This document shows positions 14,994 to 24,452 of a stretch of DNA of 27,101 nucleotides, one piece after another (positions within the stretch are counted from its first letter, which is position 1; each line of letters starts with the position of its first letter). The position numbers and the translations under genes were made by a program. The notes under the pieces were generated by a model. The model searched no databases. It worked only from the letters and a program-made list of their open reading frames with translations, and was not told the origin of the DNA. Source of the DNA: UBA7960 sp964624065 (GTDB lineage Bacteria; Bacteroidota; Bacteroidia; Bacteroidales; UBA7960); the NCBI GenBank assembly GCA_964624065.1, contig CAZUWF010000030.1, positions 1 through 27,101 of the forward strand, in the 5' to 3' direction.

Positions 14994-16013
14994 CTATCTA
15001 TTCTTGTACCTGGTATAAGGCGTAACATCCTGTTTCACAAAATCTTGCTGGTGGTATTTGAAGTGTCCGGTTACGGCAACCATTGCTGCATTATCGGTAC
15101 AGTACTCAAATTTGGGGATAAAAACACTCCAACCACTTTTCCTTTCCTGATTAAGAATAGCATTTCTAAGACCCGAATTGGCCGAAACACCTCCGGCTAT
15201 TCCTACTTGTTTGATTCCGGTTTCTTTAACCGCTTTCTTAATTTTTTCCATCAATATTTCTACAATTGTGTGCTGGATAGAAGCGCATAAATCGGCCTTG
15301 TTTTCTTCAATGAATTGCGGATTGTCTTTAAGCTGATCTCGCAAAAAGTATAATATCGAGGTTTTCAGACCACTAAAGCTGAAATCTAAAGCTGGGATCC
15401 TTGGTTTTGAAAAAGTAAATTTGGAAATATCTCCCACTTGCGCAAGCTTATCGATTACCGGGCCACCCGGATACGGTAACCCCATTATCTTGGCCACTTT
15501 GTCAAAGGTCTCACCAGCTGCGTCGTCTATGGTTTGGCCAATGATCTCGAAATCGAAGTAATCCCTAACAAGTAAGATTTGGGTGTGCCCTCCTGACACT
15601 ACAAGACAAAGGAAAGGAAACAAAGGAAATTTTTCGTGCCTTTCATCGTCAATAAAAAGTGCCAAAACATGAGCATGCATATGATTGACCTCTATTAGCG
15701 GTATGCCCAATGCAAGCGAAAATGCCTTGGCAAAACTGGTTCCAACCAACAGGGAACCGAGTAGGCCGGGTCCATTTGTAAAAGCAACTGCGCTTAGTTG
15801 ATTTTTGCTTATATTTGCAGAACGCAAAACTTCCGACACTACAGGCACAATATTTTGTTGGTGAGCCCTTGAGGCCAACTCCGGGACTACCCCACCAAAA
15901 TTTTCGTGAATCTGCTGGTTTGCAATATAATTGGCAAGAATTTTGCGATCTTTGATTATCGCTGCAGAAGTATCATCGCACGACGACTCGATTCCAAGTA
16001 TGTAGGTGCTCAT
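14994..16013 (-). CDS. tsaD: tRNA threonylcarbamoyladenosine synthase subunit TsaD
   Basis: Transfers the threonylcarbamoyl group made by TsaC/TsaC2 onto A37 of ANN-decoding tRNAs (t6A), together with TsaB and TsaE, in the cytoplasm. Length is 339 residues. The ASKHA-fold nucleotide motifs are GIESSCDDTSAAI (7-19) and VSGGHTQILLV. The metal ligands are H111 and H115 in NHMHAH and D307 in CTDNAAM; the family motif PYPGGPVIDKLA is also present. tsaB and tsaE are not in the window. The start at 16013 lies 30 bases from the divergent tamB start, and the likely tsaD promoter box falls inside the first codons of tamB. Confidence 0.96.
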   Translation of the reverse strand: MSTYILGIESSCDDTSAAIIKDRKILANYIANQQIHENFGGVVPELASRAHQQNIVPVVSEVLRSANISKNQLSAVAFTNGPGLLGSLLVGTSFAKAFSLALGIPLIEVNHMHAHVLALFIDDERHEKFPLFPFLCLVVSGGHTQILLVRDYFDFEIIGQTIDDAAGETFDKVAKIMGLPYPGGPVIDKLAQVGDISKFTFSKPRIPALDFSFSGLKTSILYFLRDQLKDNPQFIEENKADLCASIQHTIVEILMEKIKKAVKETGIKQVGIAGGVSANSGLRNAILNQERKSGWSVFIPKFEYCTDNAAMVAVTGHFKYHQQDFVKQDVTPYTRYKNR

Positions 16014-16014
16014 T

Positions 16015-16022
16015 TACTTTTC
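16015..16022 (+). promoter_or_regulatory. Possible weak -7 box (TACTTTTC) of tamB
   Basis: One mismatch from TAnnTTTG, 21 bases before the tamB ATG at 16044 and directly beside the tsaD start codon. It is the only candidate in the 30-base gap, so it is tentative. Confidence 0.3.
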
Positions 16023-16043
16023 GAACAAGTTTTTAAATTGAAA

Positions 16044-19000
16044 ATGGAGGACAAAGGTATCAAAAATAAAAGAAGAAAATGGCCCTTGGTACTGGTCATA
16101 CTTCTAATGATACCGGTATTGATTATAATTGCCCTCAGCTTGCCTTCGGTTCAAACTTTAATTGCAAAAAGAGTTGCCGCTTACCTGACCCAAGAACTCA
16201 AAGCCGAGGTAGCCATTGAAAAGGTTAGAATTACCTTGGCCCTTAATGCCATGGTAAAGGGTGTAACCGTTAAGGATCGAGAAGGACAGAATCTTTTGGA
16301 AGCACCACTGGTGCTGGTGGATGTTAAAAAACTTCGATTTAGAAAGCGTAGGTTGGAAATTGGTAACGTAATAATGGAAGGATTGGCATTAAATGCCAAA
16401 AAATACCAAGGTCAGGGGTACCACAATTTTCAGTTCTTAATTGATTTTTTCAAATCGAAGAAACCCGACGAACCCGACCCCAAGAAATGGACAATCAAAA
16501 TAAATGCTATTGACGTAGTCAATTCTGGCATAACATACAATGATTTAAACCACCCAAGCAGGGTTAATGGATTTGATCCTTTAAACTTTTCGTTGTCTAA
16601 CATCAGTTTATCGGCAGGTAACTTGTTGACCGTCAATGATACAATCGCTTTTGACCTCATGAGTCTTTCGTTTAACATAGGCGATGATTTCGTGGTTAGA
16701 AACCTAAATGCCAACTTTTTCGTATCCGATTCAACCACTAGGATCTCGAACTTTTTTTTGAAAACCCTGCAAAGCCAGGTTGAGGTGAACGCCACTCTTG
16801 ATTTTGACCAAACAAAAGACAATTTTCTTTTGTTTGAGGATCTTAATGTTGATGTAACCTTAAATAACTCTCAGATCGACCTTAAGGAGCTGGGGTATTT
16901 GGTAAGCTCCCTGAAAGGCATTGAAGGATTGTTTACCATAGAAGGAAACTTTAACGGGAAACTGTCAAATCTAAGGGGAAACGACATTTTTGTTTCAAAT
17001 TCCAACGGTTCGCATCTAAAGGGGAAGTTTCACATTACAGGACTTCCAAACATTGGCGAGACTTTTTTTATGGTAAAGGCAGAAGAACTTAAAACCTCCA
17101 TTCGCGAAATATCCTCTTTCAAACTGCCTTTATCAAGCCCTACAAGGTACTTGGCAATCCCTGAAGAGTTAAAACCCCTGGATAAAATCTTTTTTGGAGG
17201 AAACCTTACCGGCTTCCTCGACGATTTTGTTGCCTTTGGCAATTTCAACACTTCCATTGGGAAGTTTTCAACCGATTTGCTCCTTAAGCGGGCAAAAGGT
17301 GATGGATTGATGTCTTACAGCGGTAGGTTGCTCACTAACAACCTCGATTTGGGAAAGATGGCAAACTTTGGCAAATTGGGAATGATTTCAATGGATGCAA
17401 GGTTGAAGGGTGTTGGGGCTACCCTCGAAACCGCCAAAATTGAAATGACGGGTTTGGTGAAACACCTCGAATTGTTTGATTATAACTATGAAAATATTGC
17501 CGTTAGCGGAGACCTTTCAAACCGTAGGTTCAATGGAGCCCTTAATATTGACGATCCAAATGTAATGCTTGACTTTAATGGGATTGTAAACTTTGAAGAA
17601 GCGGTGCCCAATTTTAAATTCAATGCAAATCTAAAAAACGCCAACCTTACTCTTCTTAATATATTCAAACGAAAAGAAGGACAACAATCCATCATTTCAG
17701 GATTGATCGAGATTAATGCATCAGCCTCTACTTTCGACAATTGGGTTGGAAGGATTACTGTAAATGACCTAAATTATGAAGAAATTTTGCCGGAGGGTGG
17801 AGTATTATCAAAATTTGAATCCAATTTCCTGCAAGTCGAAAATAAGGCAATAGATGGTAAACACAAGGAAATAACATTGAAGTCAGACTTTTTGGATGCC
17901 TCGATGAAAGGTACCTTTCGCTTTGACCGTATGATAAATACCATCGAAAGTTTTGCATATAATTACCTTCCGGCACTTTTAAATGGCAATGCCAGCGAAT
18001 ACTCCGAAAATTCATTTGCAGAAAGCATTTTCGAAATTAACCTGAAGGACATTAACGGTATTACCAAAATCTTCTTACCTTTCTTGCAGGTTGGAAAAGG
18101 TGCTACCATCTATGGCAATTTTGGCAATTCAACTGGCGACCTTACCATCGAAATGGATATTCCGGAATTTTCCTTGCACGGAAACTTGTTCACCAAAGGG
18201 CGACTATCAGCAGGCAGGAAGGACAAAGAGTACATTATTAATTCCCAGTTCGAAAGTGTGGTTCATTCCAAAAGTCTTTTTATGGAAAACTTTCGGTTTT
18301 CGGGCACGGTAATTCACAACACCCTGACAACCGATGTAAGATGGAACAACACTTCAACCTCGAGGGGAAACTACGGTAACATTGTAAATCAACTTACAGT
18401 TATTGACAATAAAAATTATAGTGCCAGAATCTTGCCATCATACCTGGTATTCAACGACGGCAATTGGTTCATAAACACCGAAAATCAAATTAACATTGGC
18501 CCTAAAGGAATTGAAGTATCCTGCATTGAATTGCAAGGCGACTCCAATAGTATGTTGATTGACGGAATTATTGGCCCAGAACCTGAAGATCAGCTAATTT
18601 TGAGCCTCGATGACATTGATGTTAATTCGTTTTGGGGCCTTGTGGAAGAGGAGAGTTTTGATTTTGACGGAACAATTTCAGGAATAGTTTCCCTAAACGG
18701 CTTGATGAAATCAACCGGAGTAAGTGCCGACATTAAAATAAAGGGTTTTGAGGTTAACAACACACCTTTGGGAAATTTGACTTTCAACAGTTTTCTGGAC
18801 AAAGAATATGATGCCTACAGGGTTAAGTTGGAAATAATAAATTCTACCGGCCAAAATCAAACAATTCCATTTGAGGTGAGCGGCAGCATCTTTACGAATA
18901 CCAAAGGCAATAATTTCGATCTTTCAATCGACGCCAACAATTTAGAACTCTCCATATGGCAACGTTTCATTGACGGGGCAGCCAATAATCTTTCTGGAAA

Positions 19001-20561
19001 GGCAACTGGGAGTTTGAAGCTTGTGGGTCCCTTCAATCATCCCCAACTGTTGGGTAGAGCGAGCATCACCCAAGGATCCATAGAGCTACCCTATCTAAAC
19101 ACAACCTATTCTTTTGCAGATGAGATGGTTTTTAATAAAGAGGGTTTTGTTTTCAACAATGTTAGGATTGAAGATATTTACGGAAACCGCGGAACCCTCA
19201 ACGGTATAATAAGCAACACCGCTTTTGATAATTGGGGGTTAAGCCTTGATGTTGGTGGCAATAACCTCCTGGTGATGAACCTTCCGCAGGATTGGAACAG
19301 CCTATTCTTTGGTACGGCCTTTGCCTCCGGAAATGCAAAGATTTTCAGCACCGAAGATGGAATTACCGTTGAAGTAAAGGCAAGGTCAAACAAGGGGACC
19401 CAAGTGATTTTTCCGATGCAAGAGGGTGAATTGATTCAAGAACGCAACTTCATTTCTTTTATCAACCGTGTACAGCCAGAAACTCCATTGAATGAGACAC
19501 CGGTTGAGGAGTCCCTTCTGACTTTGAAACTCGACCTGGAAGTAACGCCAGATGCAGAGTTGCAATTGGTGTTAAATAGTCGTACGGGTGAAGTGATTCA
19601 GGGTAGGGGAGAAGGGAACATTAAGGTAGATATGGAACCCGATGGTGATTTTTCGATGTTCGGTGATTTACTAATTCAAGAAGGCGAATATATTTTTAAG
19701 TTCCAGGGTTTCACTTGGAGATTTATCGTTGATCAAGGAGGAACCATTACTTGGCTTGGTCATCCGCTCGATGCGGAGGTTGACATAAAAGGGAAATACC
19801 AGCTGAAGGCCTCACTATTCGAGCTTTTTTCTGACTTTGCCGATTTGAGCGACGCATACAGGAGAAGGGTACCTGTTGAGGTAGACCTTTTCCTTACCGG
19901 AAAACTATTTCCCTCAACACTAAGCTTTGGTATTACAATCCCCGGGGCGGGTGAGGAGGTAAACAACAGGCTGGAAGAAATCATCTCCACAGATCAGGAA
20001 TTGACCACCCAAGTTTTTTCATTACTAATCTTACAAAGGTTTTTGCCAGCCGGCACAAACCTCGTCGATGCAACCTTGATTGCTTCAGGTTCTGGATTGG
20101 TGGGCACAACCACCGACCTTTTTACTAACCAAATAAACAATTGGCTGTCGCAGTTGAGCAAAAGTTTTGATATTGGCATCAAATATAGGCCTGGTGACAA
20201 TGTATCGGGGCACGAGATAGAACTTGTTGGGGCCACTCGTTTGTTTGATAATAGGCTGGCAATAGACCTCAGTTTGGGTTATGCAGAAAGCCACACCTTT
20301 CTGCAGCGTACAAGTAATATTATTGGCGATGTAAACGTAGAATACAAACTTACTCCGAGGGGAAATTGGAGATTGAAGGCCTTTAACAGAACAAATACAT
20401 TTGATATTGAGCGACTTAACACTCCATATACCCAAGGGGTAGGCATTTTCTTCCGAAAGGAATTTGATAGGCTTTCAGAGCTTTTCAGGGCTCGAACGCT
20501 CGAAATGCCCCAGTCAATCCCTCAATCTAATGAAACTAAACAACCTAACTTGGTGGAATAA
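16044..20561 (+). CDS. tamB: TamB-like translocation and assembly module protein (DUF490/TamB domain)
   Basis: Very large envelope protein of 1505 residues. The N-terminus is a single membrane anchor (about 13-34) preceded by Lys/Arg, followed by some 1400 residues of repetitive beta strands rich in Asn, Asp, Leu and Phe, as expected of an AsmA/TamB beta-groove. The C-terminal TamB domain (roughly the last 350 residues) includes QGRGEGNIKVDMEPDGDFSM, FGDLLIQEGEYIF, LSFGITIPGAGEEVNNRLEE and a barrel-like end. Such proteins bridge inner and outer membranes and help outer-membrane protein insertion or phospholipid transport. The ATG at 16044 is preferred because the frame continues upstream only antisense to tsaD. 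Divergent pairing with tsaD is, as I recall, common in Bacteroidota. No tamA/BamA gene is adjacent. Confidence 0.88.
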   Translation: MEDKGIKNKRRKWPLVLVILLMIPVLIIIALSLPSVQTLIAKRVAAYLTQELKAEVAIEKVRITLALNAMVKGVTVKDREGQNLLEAPLVLVDVKKLRFRKRRLEIGNVIMEGLALNAKKYQGQGYHNFQFLIDFFKSKKPDEPDPKKWTIKINAIDVVNSGITYNDLNHPSRVNGFDPLNFSLSNISLSAGNLLTVNDTIAFDLMSLSFNIGDDFVVRNLNANFFVSDSTTRISNFFLKTLQSQVEVNATLDFDQTKDNFLLFEDLNVDVTLNNSQIDLKELGYLVSSLKGIEGLFTIEGNFNGKLSNLRGNDIFVSNSNGSHLKGKFHITGLPNIGETFFMVKAEELKTSIREISSFKLPLSSPTRYLAIPEELKPLDKIFFGGNLTGFLDDFVAFGNFNTSIGKFSTDLLLKRAKGDGLMSYSGRLLTNNLDLGKMANFGKLGMISMDARLKGVGATLETAKIEMTGLVKHLELFDYNYENIAVSGDLSNRRFNGALNIDDPNVMLDFNGIVNFEEAVPNFKFNANLKNANLTLLNIFKRKEGQQSIISGLIEINASASTFDNWVGRITVNDLNYEEILPEGGVLSKFESNFLQVENKAIDGKHKEITLKSDFLDASMKGTFRFDRMINTIESFAYNYLPALLNGNASEYSENSFAESIFEINLKDINGITKIFLPFLQVGKGATIYGNFGNSTGDLTIEMDIPEFSLHGNLFTKGRLSAGRKDKEYIINSQFESVVHSKSLFMENFRFSGTVIHNTLTTDVRWNNTSTSRGNYGNIVNQLTVIDNKNYSARILPSYLVFNDGNWFINTENQINIGPKGIEVSCIELQGDSNSMLIDGIIGPEPEDQLILSLDDIDVNSFWGLVEEESFDFDGTISGIVSLNGLMKSTGVSADIKIKGFEVNNTPLGNLTFNSFLDKEYDAYRVKLEIINSTGQNQTIPFEVSGSIFTNTKGNNFDLSIDANNLELSIWQRFIDGAANNLSGKATGSLKLVGPFNHPQLLGRASITQGSIELPYLNTTYSFADEMVFNKEGFVFNNVRIEDIYGNRGTLNGIISNTAFDNWGLSLDVGGNNLLVMNLPQDWNSLFFGTAFASGNAKIFSTEDGITVEVKARSNKGTQVIFPMQEGELIQERNFISFINRVQPETPLNETPVEESLLTLKLDLEVTPDAELQLVLNSRTGEVIQGRGEGNIKVDMEPDGDFSMFGDLLIQEGEYIFKFQGFTWRFIVDQGGTITWLGHPLDAEVDIKGKYQLKASLFELFSDFADLSDAYRRRVPVEVDLFLTGKLFPSTLSFGITIPGAGEEVNNRLEEIISTDQELTTQVFSLLILQRFLPAGTNLVDATLIASGSGLVGTTTDLFTNQINNWLSQLSKSFDIGIKYRPGDNVSGHEIELVGATRLFDNRLAIDLSLGYAESHTFLQRTSNIIGDVNVEYKLTPRGNWRLKAFNRTNTFDIERLNTPYTQGVGIFFRKEFDRLSELFRARTLEMPQSIPQSNETKQPNLVE
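16052..16059 (-). promoter_or_regulatory. -7 promoter box (TACCTTTG) of tsaD inside tamB codons
   Basis: Exact minus-strand match to TAnnTTTG, 38 bases upstream of the tsaD ATG at 16013. It overlaps tamB codons 3-6. Spacing to the start codon is similar to that of the lptF/G box. No clear -33 TTG is present. Confidence 0.55.
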
Positions 20562-20660
20562 TTTTTGCGCAATAGTTATTTTCCTTTCCTACCGCATTTT
20601 TAACCACCAATCGTTTTTCATTCTCTTTATTACGTTTTTCACCCATAGCCAGACAATCAT

Positions 20661-21902
20661 CTACAGCAGATGACCCATCTTCTTGCGCTTGGTATCCATG
20701 TACTTGAGCCGCTGGGGAGTGGTCGGAATTATCAGAGGCACAATTTGACTTATTTCGATGCCGTAACCGGCAAGACCGGTTTTCTTGCTTGGATTGTTTG
20801 TTATTAATTTTATCTTGCTTGCACCAAGATTCCTCAGAATTTGCGCTCCAATTCCGTAATCTCTTTCGTCGGGTTTGAAACCAAGTTTGAGATTAGCCTC
20901 CACGGTGTCAAATCCCTGTTCCTGCAATTGGTATGCCTTAAGTTTATTTAGAAGACCAATACCCCTTCCTTCTTGCAATAGATAAAGAATGACCCCCTTT
21001 CCCTCTTTCTCCACCATACGCATGGCCTGGTGCAATTGGCCTCCACAATCGCACTTGCATGAACCGAAAATGTCGCCAGTAACACAGGAGGAATGAACCC
21101 TAACCAGAACTTCCTCACCGTTATCCCATGAGCCTTTTGTCAGGGCAAGGTGAAGCTTTTTCTCATTGGTGGTTTGCCGGAAGGCAGTTAATTGAAAATC
21201 GCCCCATTCGGTAGGCAGGCTGACCGATAATTCCTTAATAATTAATGTTTCGTTTTTAATGCGATGGGCTATAAGATCCTCTATGGAAACAATCTTAAGG
21301 CCAAATTTTTGTGCTATTTTGAAGAGTTCTGGAAGTCGGGCCATTGACCCATCCTCGTTCATTATTTCCACCAAAACTCCGGCAGGTTCGAGCCCTGCCA
21401 TCCTTGCAAGGTCAACTGCAGCCTCGGTGTGTCCTGCCCTTCTGATAACTCCGCCCTCCCTGGCCCTTAAGGGAAAAATGTGTCCTGGCCTACCCAAGTC
21501 TTGAACCTGTGTTGCCCTGTCGGCAAGCGCCTTTACGGTCTTGGCCCTATCCGCAGCGGAAACCCCTGTAGTACAACCGTGTCCGCGCAAATCAACCGAA
21601 ACAGTAAACGGGGTCTCGTGAATTGAAGTGTTTTGCGGCACCATAAGGTCGAGGTCGAGCTCCCTGCATCTATCGCTGGTAATAGGGGCACAAATAACAC
21701 CCCTACCGTGGGTGGCCATAAAGTTAATAATAGAAGGGGTAATTGTTTGAGCAGCAGCAATAAAGTCGCCCTCGTTCTCTCGGTCTTCATCGTCAACCAC
21801 AATAATTACCTTACCTGCCTTTATCTCTTCTATGGCTTCTTCTATGGTGTTCAACTTGTGTTCGGGTGCCTTATGCATTTCGTTTGGTTGGTTGCCAAGC
21901 AT
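20661..21902 (-). CDS. ribBA: Bifunctional 3,4-dihydroxy-2-butanone-4-phosphate synthase / GTP cyclohydrolase II
   Basis: Supplies both precursors of riboflavin: DHBP from ribulose 5-phosphate and the pyrimidine from GTP. The RibB domain (about 16-215) has the acidic metal loop DDEDRENEGDF (37-47), HGRGVICAPIT and TTGVSAADRA, then RPGHIFPLRAREGGVIRRAG. The RibA domain (about 220-410) has the zinc cysteines C273, C284 and C286 (HSSCVTGDIFGSCKCDCG), LLQEGRGIGL and DYGIGAQILRNLG. Length of 413 is normal. The start at 21902 overlaps the end of the GT2 gene by 32 bases and has an AAAGGA sequence 9 bases upstream. An ATG at 21878 (8-base overlap) is the alternative. It is the last gene of the lptF/G-GT-GT operon; no FMN riboswitch is present. 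Confidence 0.96.
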   Translation of the reverse strand: MLGNQPNEMHKAPEHKLNTIEEAIEEIKAGKVIIVVDDEDRENEGDFIAAAQTITPSIINFMATHGRGVICAPITSDRCRELDLDLMVPQNTSIHETPFTVSVDLRGHGCTTGVSAADRAKTVKALADRATQVQDLGRPGHIFPLRAREGGVIRRAGHTEAAVDLARMAGLEPAGVLVEIMNEDGSMARLPELFKIAQKFGLKIVSIEDLIAHRIKNETLIIKELSVSLPTEWGDFQLTAFRQTTNEKKLHLALTKGSWDNGEEVLVRVHSSCVTGDIFGSCKCDCGGQLHQAMRMVEKEGKGVILYLLQEGRGIGLLNKLKAYQLQEQGFDTVEANLKLGFKPDERDYGIGAQILRNLGASKIKLITNNPSKKTGLAGYGIEISQIVPLIIPTTPQRLKYMDTKRKKMGHLL

Positions 21903-23049
21903 TTGTTTTTATTCCTTTAACGTATTTCAAAAATCCGACGAGAAGTGCCGCGTTCATACCAATAAAATGTGTAACAAACCGCAAAATTAACACATGAATT
22001 CCAAGTTTCTTCAAGAAATAGTCAGCAATTGGCAATAAAAGTAAAATCGAGGCGGCTATTGCGGCCAGTTTGTACAATGGAATATGAACCAAAAATGGCA
22101 ATACTATTAAGATTACCAAAATAAAAAACGGGCCAAACCACCTCAGTACCTTGTGCGACAAAAAGCAAAACGAAAGAGGCAGGTTAGGGCCCACCAGTAT
22201 GGATGAAAAGGTTACGAGGTTTTGAAAATTTCCAGCCGCTATGCGGGTTTTTCTCCTAAACTCTTCCTTAAGCAATTTTGGAACATCAAGGTAACACTTT
22301 GAGTCAAGTTCGTAAATTGCTTTCCTCCCGGCTTTCAAAACCATCATTGTAATGAAGAAATCATCAACCAAGTAATTTGAAGGCACCGGAGAATAATCCA
22401 CCCTTCGAAGGGCAAAACAAGCACCGTAAGCCCCTATTACTGTGCCCCAAGCCAAACCCTCCCAGTATTTTACCATCAGTTCCTTGGCCATGAAAGAATA
22501 TTCTTGAAGGCCAATTCCATCGCCGCTGGTTTGATTACTAATCAGGTTTGCTCCAACCAATGATATTTCGGGGTTCTTGTAGTGCTTAACCATTTGAAAA
22601 ATGGTGTCCTTCTCAAAAATTCCACTGGCATCGGTCAAAATGATCAATTCGGTGGTTGCCTTTTCGACAAGTTGATTTATTACATTGGGTTTGCCACTCC
22701 GTTCGACAAAAAAATGCAATTTCAAGTTAGGAAACTTGGCCGATAACTCCTGCAGCAGATGATGGGTGTTGTCGATTGAGGCATCGGATCCCACTAATAC
22801 CTGAAGCCTGTCCTTGGGATAGGATGTGTTGAAAACGCTTTCGATCTTTTGCCTAATTATCCTCTCCTCGTTGTACACCGACATTATTACTGAAACGTGA
22901 GGGAGATTTTCATCAAATTGCCTAAAAACAACTTCATTGGGTTTCTTGGTGCTCGAAATTATCCTTACCAAAACCGGAAACACCACGTATGAGTGGAACA
23001 TGGCCAAAACTGCAACCCAAAAAACAATCTGAAAAAATATTTCTAACAT
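21871..23049 (-). CDS. Membrane-bound family 2 glycosyltransferase
   Basis: Protein of 392 residues from the ATG at 23049. It has an N-terminal membrane helix (about 4-30), a GT-A fold GT2 domain starting at HVSVIMSVYNEE (51-62), VGSDASIDNT (86-95), the DxD-like LTDASG (138-143), the acceptor motif VDDFF, and a RRKTRIAAGNFQNL segment in place of the processive QxxRW. Two to three C-terminal membrane helices follow (around WFGPFFILVILIVLPFLV and LAAIAASILLLLP). It should move a sugar from a nucleotide donor onto a lipid or polymer at the inner membrane. The frame is open further upstream to an ATG at 23214, overlapping the GT4 gene by 31 bases; I prefer 23049 because family members usually begin at the membrane helix. 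It overlaps ribBA. Confidence 0.85.
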   Translation of the reverse strand: MLEIFFQIVFWVAVLAMFHSYVVFPVLVRIISSTKKPNEVVFRQFDENLPHVSVIMSVYNEERIIRQKIESVFNTSYPKDRLQVLVGSDASIDNTHHLLQELSAKFPNLKLHFFVERSGKPNVINQLVEKATTELIILTDASGIFEKDTIFQMVKHYKNPEISLVGANLISNQTSGDGIGLQEYSFMAKELMVKYWEGLAWGTVIGAYGACFALRRVDYSPVPSNYLVDDFFITMMVLKAGRKAIYELDSKCYLDVPKLLKEEFRRKTRIAAGNFQNLVTFSSILVGPNLPLSFCFLSHKVLRWFGPFFILVILIVLPFLVHIPLYKLAAIAASILLLLPIADYFLKKLGIHVLILRFVTHFIGMNAALLVGFLKYVKGIKTNAWQPTKRNA

Positions 23050-23183
23050 TACAAAAAGATTCGCACCATTCAGCACCACGAAGTTACTAAAATCTTTCAA
23101 ATTGCTGCCAGCCAAGATTGGCAAAAACACATTAAGACACAATAAACTCGGTACCATTCTTTTGCTGCCTAACTTATTGAACC

Positions 23184-24452
23184 TTAATTTTCTGAAGTAA
23201 GTTGAGGGGAACAAATAAAACCTTTGCGTTTTTGGAAGGCATTTGTAGAATCAAGAATTTCATGATAAAACCGAAATAGTTTTGCAGTATTGGAAAAATT
23301 GTTAAGATTTTTCTCAACATATTGCTTGCCCGCGTTGGCCATTTGGTTGAATTTAGATCTATCAGTAAGCAAACCAATTACTTTTTGAGCAAACAATGCT
23401 GGTTCATCGGCAATTTCCGCTTCAATTCCATCGGTCAAATCCAAACCTTCAACCCCAATTGAGGTTGATACGATTGCCCGTTTTCGGGCCAGACCTTCTA
23501 CAATCTTTATTCGCATTCCACTACCAGACAGCAAGGGAACAACCATTACGGCCTTTGACCTCATAAATGAGTTTGAATCATCAACCTCCCCACAAAAAAC
23601 AACGTTTTTGAATTTTGAGACTAGCTTGGAAAAGGATTTTGGTGCATTCCTACCGGCTATGTAGAACCTTGCGTTAGGAAGATCATTTTGGATTAATTGC
23701 CAGCAATTCTTAAGGAACCAAATAATTCCCTGGCAGTTTGGCAACCAATCAAGGCCACCGAGGTGAAATAAGGAGGGGTATTCCATGTCGGGGTTACTTA
23801 AATTGGAAGAGGATTCGACAAAACCTGTTTGGATCACCAATGATTTTCCTGCAAAACCCATCTCTCTAAGCATTGACTCATCCCGGCTACTAATTGGAAC
23901 AAGGATGTCGGTGAGCCTCAACAATCTCGATTCGAATGCCTTCAAGCGGTTAGATATAAGTTTAAAGTAAAGCCTTTTGATGGGGTTTGATTGCAGTATC
24001 GAAATCCTATTCCATATTTCCCATTCCACATTGTGCGCCCTGAAACTTACGAGTCCTTTGTGGTACATTCTAAGCGTATCAATGTATGGAAGCAAGTAAG
24101 GCCCTTCAAGCTGAACTACATCAAATTTTTCAGAAAGGATTTTGGTAAGTTCCATTTTAAACTCTTCTGAAATAAACCTTTCGGCATTGTAAGGCAAATT
24201 ACTGAAAAATAGATTATTTATTGCCCTTACCAAACTAATCCGGGTATCTACAAAAATGTCCTTTATCCTTACCTTATCGAGGATCGACTTGGGAATATCT
24301 TGGGCGCGAAATTTGTGTTTCGGGGTTGACATTGCCAATACCGTAACAATTGCCCCCGCCTGGGCAAGTCCTACTGCCATATTAAGGGTGGCAATCGCCC
24401 CACCATCTTTAGGGGGATAAGGAATTTTGTTTGTCAATACTAATACCCGCAT
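23184..24452 (-). CDS. GT4-type glycosyltransferase
   Basis: Soluble or peripheral GT-B glycosyltransferase of 422 residues. The N-terminal domain opens with RVLVLTNKIPYPPKDGGAIA, a donor-sugar enzyme start with the Gly-rich loop near 17-19. The C-terminal domain has FHLGGLDWLPN and then GSGMRIKIVEGLARKRAIVS followed by TSIGVEGLDL, carrying the conserved Glu of the GT4 nucleotide-sugar site. It resembles exopolysaccharide or lipopolysaccharide sugar transferases. It begins on the base after the lptF/G stop codon, with zero spacing, so translation is probably coupled. With the GT2 gene behind it, it likely acts in one surface glycan pathway. Donor and acceptor cannot be told. Confidence 0.88.
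   Translation of the reverse strand: MRVLVLTNKIPYPPKDGGAIATLNMAVGLAQAGAIVTVLAMSTPKHKFRAQDIPKSILDKVRIKDIFVDTRISLVRAINNLFFSNLPYNAERFISEEFKMELTKILSEKFDVVQLEGPYLLPYIDTLRMYHKGLVSFRAHNVEWEIWNRISILQSNPIKRLYFKLISNRLKAFESRLLRLTDILVPISSRDESMLREMGFAGKSLVIQTGFVESSSNLSNPDMEYPSLFHLGGLDWLPNCQGIIWFLKNCWQLIQNDLPNARFYIAGRNAPKSFSKLVSKFKNVVFCGEVDDSNSFMRSKAVMVVPLLSGSGMRIKIVEGLARKRAIVSTSIGVEGLDLTDGIEAEIADEPALFAQKVIGLLTDRSKFNQMANAGKQYVEKNLNNFSNTAKLFRFYHEILDSTNAFQKRKGFICSPQLTSEN

Noticed and set aside
20085..20435. Minus-strand open frame of 116 residues inside tamB
   Set aside because: It lies wholly within the TamB domain coding region, has no promoter box or domain, and is a chance frame.
21903..21960. FMN riboswitch ahead of ribBA
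   Set aside because: ribBA overlaps the gene upstream, so there is no leader in which a riboswitch could lie.
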